In this document: in pieces, positions 61,061 through 64,000 of the stretch
Numbering within the stretch: the first letter of the stretch is position 1
Layout of the letters: every line of letters starts with the position of its first letter
Source of the DNA: CAXXOK01 sp963663285
GTDB taxonomy: Bacteria; Bacillota; Clostridia; Christensenellales; Aristaeellaceae
Assembly (NCBI GenBank): GCA_963663285.2
Contig: CAXXNI010000004.1
Coordinates: 248,001 to 312,000, forward strand
DNA: 64,000 bases
Direction: 5' to 3'
Notes under the pieces: generated by a model
The model's database searches: none
What the model saw: only the letters and a program-made list of their open reading frames with translations
Told to the model about the DNA's origin: nothing
Program-made: the position numbers and the translations under genes

Positions 61061-61368
61061 ACTATATTCCTCCTTATGCAGTTGATGGTAGAAGTTTGCC
61101 TGAATAGGCGAGAAAAGAATGAAATGGATTAATGAATTCACTTCTATCATAATATCATAATAGACTCCATGCGTAAAGAAAGGGTCAGATTGAGAGATGA
61201 AGTTCAGATCAAATTACGATTATATATAAATAAGCTCGTGAAAATAGATTACATGTTTGAAGGTGAACCTACCTGATTTGGTCTCGAGGTATAGGGTAAA
61301 TATGAAATAATTTCACGGCGTTTTCTGCACCGGGCAGGTATCACTTGCCCGGTGCAGATGGTTTAGGG
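61061..61368 (-). promoter_or_regulatory. Promoter region of the XRE gene and hairpin of the leftward operon
   Basis: On the minus strand TATTATGATATTATGAT (near 61140-61160) gives candidate -10 elements for the XRE gene. CTGCACCGGGCA at 61325-61336 pairs perfectly with 61346-61357 just after the stop of the gene at 61369 and is a possible terminator without a U-run. No gene is seen. Confidence 0.5.
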
Positions 61369-63153
61369 TTATACGGCGGGAACCAATTGCATCAGCTGAT
61401 CCATCGTTGGGTCAACCAGAACCACGTCTAGCACTTCCGGGGCGACGATTGCGAGCTGATGAAGCGTGAAAGGTTGCGCCTGCTCTTGCTCCTGCGTGGC
61501 GGCTTGTGCAAGCTCCTGTTCCCGCTGGGCGATAATCATATCAATGCGCGCGGCTTCCGCCTGCTGCTCAAAACCAGTATTTTCAATGGATTCCAGTACC
61601 GGGATAGCATCCATCATGCGCTGGGCGTAGCGGCTCTTTGGATGTCTGCGTACGTATTTTTTCATTTTCTCGGCCGTATCGGGGCCGAACCCGATTGCAG
61701 CCATGACAATGGCGGATTGATCGCAAGGAACTGCGTATTTTTCGCCAACAACGTTATATCCTTCTGTGTGAACGAACGGGATATATCCATCCGCCATGTG
61801 ATACCCAATGTTCCATGGCTTCGTTCCGGCTGGCGGTGTTGATACGACGGTGAAAATCAATTGACCATCTTTTGTTGTGACGGTTGCAGGGTGGCACGTA
61901 TCCCGATGCAGCGTATAGGGCTGCGCCTGCTGCGTCTGCTCCTGCGTGGCGGCTTGTGCAAGCTCCTGTTCCCGCTGGGCGACAAGCACATCAATGCGCG
62001 CCGCTTCCGCCTGCTGCTTTTCAATCTCGGCATTGCAAACCGCCATCGCCTGGTAGAGTTCTTCCGCGCTCTTGCTGATGAATGCCATTAGCTCGCTGGG
62101 TTTGGGGCATTCTTCCGACACATGCAGCAGCATGGCCGTGTAGTTCTCCGCGCGGTCGTCAACCGCCTTGCGCCGGTATTCGTCCATGGCGGATACCGCC
62201 TTTTCGCGTGCTTCGTTCAGCATTACAAGAAACGGTTCCGGCAAGTCCATAGCATAGGCGGCGAATACAGCTTGAATCCGGGCGGCAATCTCGACATCTG
62301 CCGGCACTTTGCGCGGGTCGGCGGTCGCAAAGCTCGCGGCGCTTTGCTGGCGGCGCTGCTCTTCCAGCTCGTAGGCTTTTCGGTCGCTTTCTTCCTTCGC
62401 CAGCGCGGCAGCTTCGCGGGCTTCCTTCTGCGCGGCTAGCAGGTCGCGGTATTCCTGCGGCCAGCATTCAGGAAAACGAAGTTCAAAATGCCGATAATTC
62501 TTAACCCCGTTGCATTCCAGCAGTTCAAGGCCAGAATCACCAAATGTTTCCACGGCGTATTGTTCCAGCTCTGCAATACGGGCATCGGATACCGTGCGGC
62601 TGGAGGAAACGAACTTAGCGCCGGGGCATTCCAATGCCGGGTCAATATCGCGGATTCCGCTGCAATCGGTCATGGCGTCAAAGGTGCCATACTCGTACTT
62701 GTCAATCACGAAATCAACAAGGTTGTCAACGGGGCCATCCGTCCAGGTTACGCGGATGCTGTTGCCCATGGAATAGCTGGAACTGCGTACAGAGAAGGCA
62801 ACGCTGGGGAAAACCTGTTTAAGCTCCTGCCGAATCTTGGCAGCGGTGAGCGCTACGCCGGACAGCTCGCGCGGGGCTGCTGCTTGCGGGGCTTTGCGTG
62901 CCTTGCGGTTACGCAAATGCCTTTGCAGCGCTTCTTCGGCGCTCTCCTGCGTGGGGTACGATTCAAACATGACCGGCTTAGCCTCCGTGCCGTCGAAAAC
63001 TTTCAACAACGTGCGTTTACCGTGGCTGTTTAGAACGCTGATGCAATCCGCGTCAGTATGGCGTACAATCTGCGCGCCGTTTTCTGCATGGCGCGAAAGC
63101 TCTGCTTCGCGGGCTGCAATCCGTTTTTCCTTGGTATTTAAAGTGCCGTACAT
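61369..63153 (-). CDS. Large polyvalent protein-associated domain (LPD29-like) protein
   Basis: The protein (594 residues) carries an LPD29-like domain (FSVRSSSYSMGNSIRVTWTD, about residues 125-190), a coiled-coil Glu/Ala/Gln-rich middle, and a duplicated segment (QQAEAARID and AQREQELAQAATQEQ) at both sides of a 105-residue insert (IGYHMADGYIPFVHTEGYNV). ATG 63153 is chosen because GGAGG stands five bases before it. LPD domains mark mobile-element proteins injected or acting with DNA; the function is unknown. Confidence 0.65.
   Translation of the reverse strand: MYGTLNTKEKRIAAREAELSRHAENGAQIVRHTDADCISVLNSHGKRTLLKVFDGTEAKPVMFESYPTQESAEEALQRHLRNRKARKAPQAAAPRELSGVALTAAKIRQELKQVFPSVAFSVRSSSYSMGNSIRVTWTDGPVDNLVDFVIDKYEYGTFDAMTDCSGIRDIDPALECPGAKFVSSSRTVSDARIAELEQYAVETFGDSGLELLECNGVKNYRHFELRFPECWPQEYRDLLAAQKEAREAAALAKEESDRKAYELEEQRRQQSAASFATADPRKVPADVEIAARIQAVFAAYAMDLPEPFLVMLNEAREKAVSAMDEYRRKAVDDRAENYTAMLLHVSEECPKPSELMAFISKSAEELYQAMAVCNAEIEKQQAEAARIDVLVAQREQELAQAATQEQTQQAQPYTLHRDTCHPATVTTKDGQLIFTVVSTPPAGTKPWNIGYHMADGYIPFVHTEGYNVVGEKYAVPCDQSAIVMAAIGFGPDTAEKMKKYVRRHPKSRYAQRMMDAIPVLESIENTGFEQQAEAARIDMIIAQREQELAQAATQEQEQAQPFTLHQLAIVAPEVLDVVLVDPTMDQLMQLVPAV
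61459..62020 (-). repeat. Direct repeat within the LPD protein gene
   Basis: Two copies of about 110 bases, at 61459-61570 and 61907-62020, include a 45-base identical core (61488-61532 and 61938-61982) spaced by 450 bases, an exact multiple of three. They bracket a segment encoding a distinct domain. Confidence 0.8.
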
Positions 63154-63158
63154 AAAAC

Positions 63159-63191
63159 CCTCCATGCCCGGCGGCTTGCCCCGCCTGCGGC
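63159..63191 (-). repeat. 33-bp leader repeat, copy 1
   Basis: This sequence is identical to 63938-63970. On the minus strand it holds GGCGG and CCGCC that can pair around GGCAAG, and it ends with GGAGG, the ribosome binding site of the gene at 63153. Confidence 0.8.
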
Positions 63192-63276
63192 CTGCGTTTG
63201 CCGGGGTTGTGACCGGCTACCCGCATTACCGCGCCCAAAGGCGCGTCACTCTGCGCTTTGAAATAAACCCGCGACG

Positions 63277-63930
63277 TTATGCGCTGCGGCGCTTTGCCCG
63301 CTTTCTCGGTTTCAAGCCGTACAGCTGCAACGCGGCCAGCTTCGGCAGCAGTTCTTCCGCCGCGCGCTTGCCTTTGAGGTTCAGCTTGCGCACCCACAAG
63401 CCTTTGGACGGTGCCCAGTAGAACCCGGCTTCTTTGCACAGCTCCCGCGCCTGCTTGCAGGGCACGCCGTCAAACTCAATGCAGGTGCGGCGGAAGAATG
63501 CGTCAAAGCGAATGCGGAACCCGTTGCCCTGGATAATCTCACCCGCCCAGGCAGGCAACGGCGTTTCCGCTTCGGCCTGCTGCGGCTCCTGCTGCGGCTC
63601 CGCGTGCCGGGGCTGCGGGGCTTCTTCGGTGATAACGTCGATCAGCAGCGCTTGCGCCTGCTCGTCGGTCAGCGTGGCGGTTACGGCTGCGAACTGCTCC
63701 GGCTCGTGGTTTGCTTCGGCTTCGGCGGCGCTTGCGGCGGCGTAGTCCGCGTGGTCTTGGTGCAGCAGGATGGACGCGTTGCGGAGCCCTTCGGGGCTTT
63801 CAACCTGCGTGCGGATGGTGATCGCGCCATTGTCCGGGTTGCGGTAGTACGCAGCGGGGAAAACATTCTCGCCGATGCAAAGCATATCGCCTTCGTAGAT
63901 CGTCCCGGTTTTGCCTGTGAAGTGTGCCAT
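63277..63930 (-). CDS. Hypothetical mobile-element protein
   Basis: The protein (217 residues) begins with a small beta-rich part (FTGKTGTIYEGDMLCIGENV), has an acidic Gln/Glu/Pro linker, and ends with a basic domain (ARELCKEAGFYWAPSKGLWV, then KPRKRAKRRS) that may bind nucleic acid. ATG 63930 follows GGAGG of the 33-bp leader. It precedes the LPD protein in the same leftward operon. No family was recognised. Confidence 0.55.
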   Translation of the reverse strand: MAHFTGKTGTIYEGDMLCIGENVFPAAYYRNPDNGAITIRTQVESPEGLRNASILLHQDHADYAAASAAEAEANHEPEQFAAVTATLTDEQAQALLIDVITEEAPQPRHAEPQQEPQQAEAETPLPAWAGEIIQGNGFRIRFDAFFRRTCIEFDGVPCKQARELCKEAGFYWAPSKGLWVRKLNLKGKRAAEELLPKLAALQLYGLKPRKRAKRRSA

Positions 63931-63937
63931 GTTGTTG

Positions 63938-63970
63938 CCTCCATGCCCGGCGGCTTGCCCCGCCTGCGGC
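63938..63970 (-). repeat. 33-bp leader repeat, copy 2
   Basis: This copy is identical to 63159-63191 and places GGAGG seven bases before ATG 63930. The operon continues to the right beyond the window. Confidence 0.8.
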
Positions 63971-64000
63971 TTTGTCCGGCTAGCTGCCCGACGCAAAAAG

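Overview
The window looks like the chromosome of an anaerobic, low-to-mid GC Gram-positive bacterium, most likely a member of the Clostridia. The evidence is a glycyl-radical enzyme with its radical-SAM activase, strong AGGAGG-type ribosome binding sites, frequent TTG starts, GAAC-N4-GTTC LexA-type boxes, a type I-C CRISPR-Cas system and a prophage with Firmicutes-type control genes. Genus and species cannot be named from this.

Bases 1-15540 are carbohydrate uptake and catabolism. A sugar ABC ATPase (left end missing) is followed by a LacI-type regulator and a two-gene unit for a glycyl-radical enzyme of unknown substrate and its activase; a perfect inverted repeat upstream of the activase is the likely operator. 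A convergent operon (ROK regulator, xylulokinase-like FGGY kinase, split transketolase) is transcribed leftward. Divergent from it run a substrate-binding protein, permease, double ATPase, second permease and a VOC-fold protein. Together these fit import of a pentose-like sugar, phosphorylation to a ketopentose phosphate and entry into the pentose phosphate pathway.

Bases 16121-25022 hold a complete type I-C set in canonical order (cas3, cas5c, cas8c, cas7c, cas4, cas1, cas2) and an array of 12 repeats and 11 spacers. cas3, cas8c, cas7 and cas1 are broken by at least 15 one-base indels, mostly +1 and often in homopolymers, while cas5, cas4 and cas2 are intact. Spacer 2 matches a gene of the neighbouring prophage at 29 of 36 bases, next to a correct TTC PAM.

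Bases 25104 to about 57315 are a prophage beside the 3' part of a tRNA-Arg(CCG) gene. Integrase, lysogeny switch and early genes come first, then a DnaD-like replication protein, a late activator, a probable regulated late promoter with terminator, and a packaging/head module of lambda type (GpA terminase, gpW, portal, ClpP-like protease, gpD, capsid E). A contractile tail of P2 type follows (sheath, tube, E/E' chaperone with a -1 slippery site, hub, tape measure, gpX, gp25, J, I), then fibre-region proteins, an FGE/lectin-fold protein, an NlpC/P60 endolysin and holin-region genes. The right attachment site was not found.

Bases 57316-64000 carry two tandem PAS-GGDEF proteins (the first with a degenerate active site), a small tyrosine recombinase, an XRE regulator fused to a carbohydrate-binding-like domain, and a leftward operon of large polyvalent (LPD29-like) and unknown proteins, each preceded by the same 33-bp leader. 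This part looks like mobile-element DNA, but whether it belongs to the prophage is not resolved.
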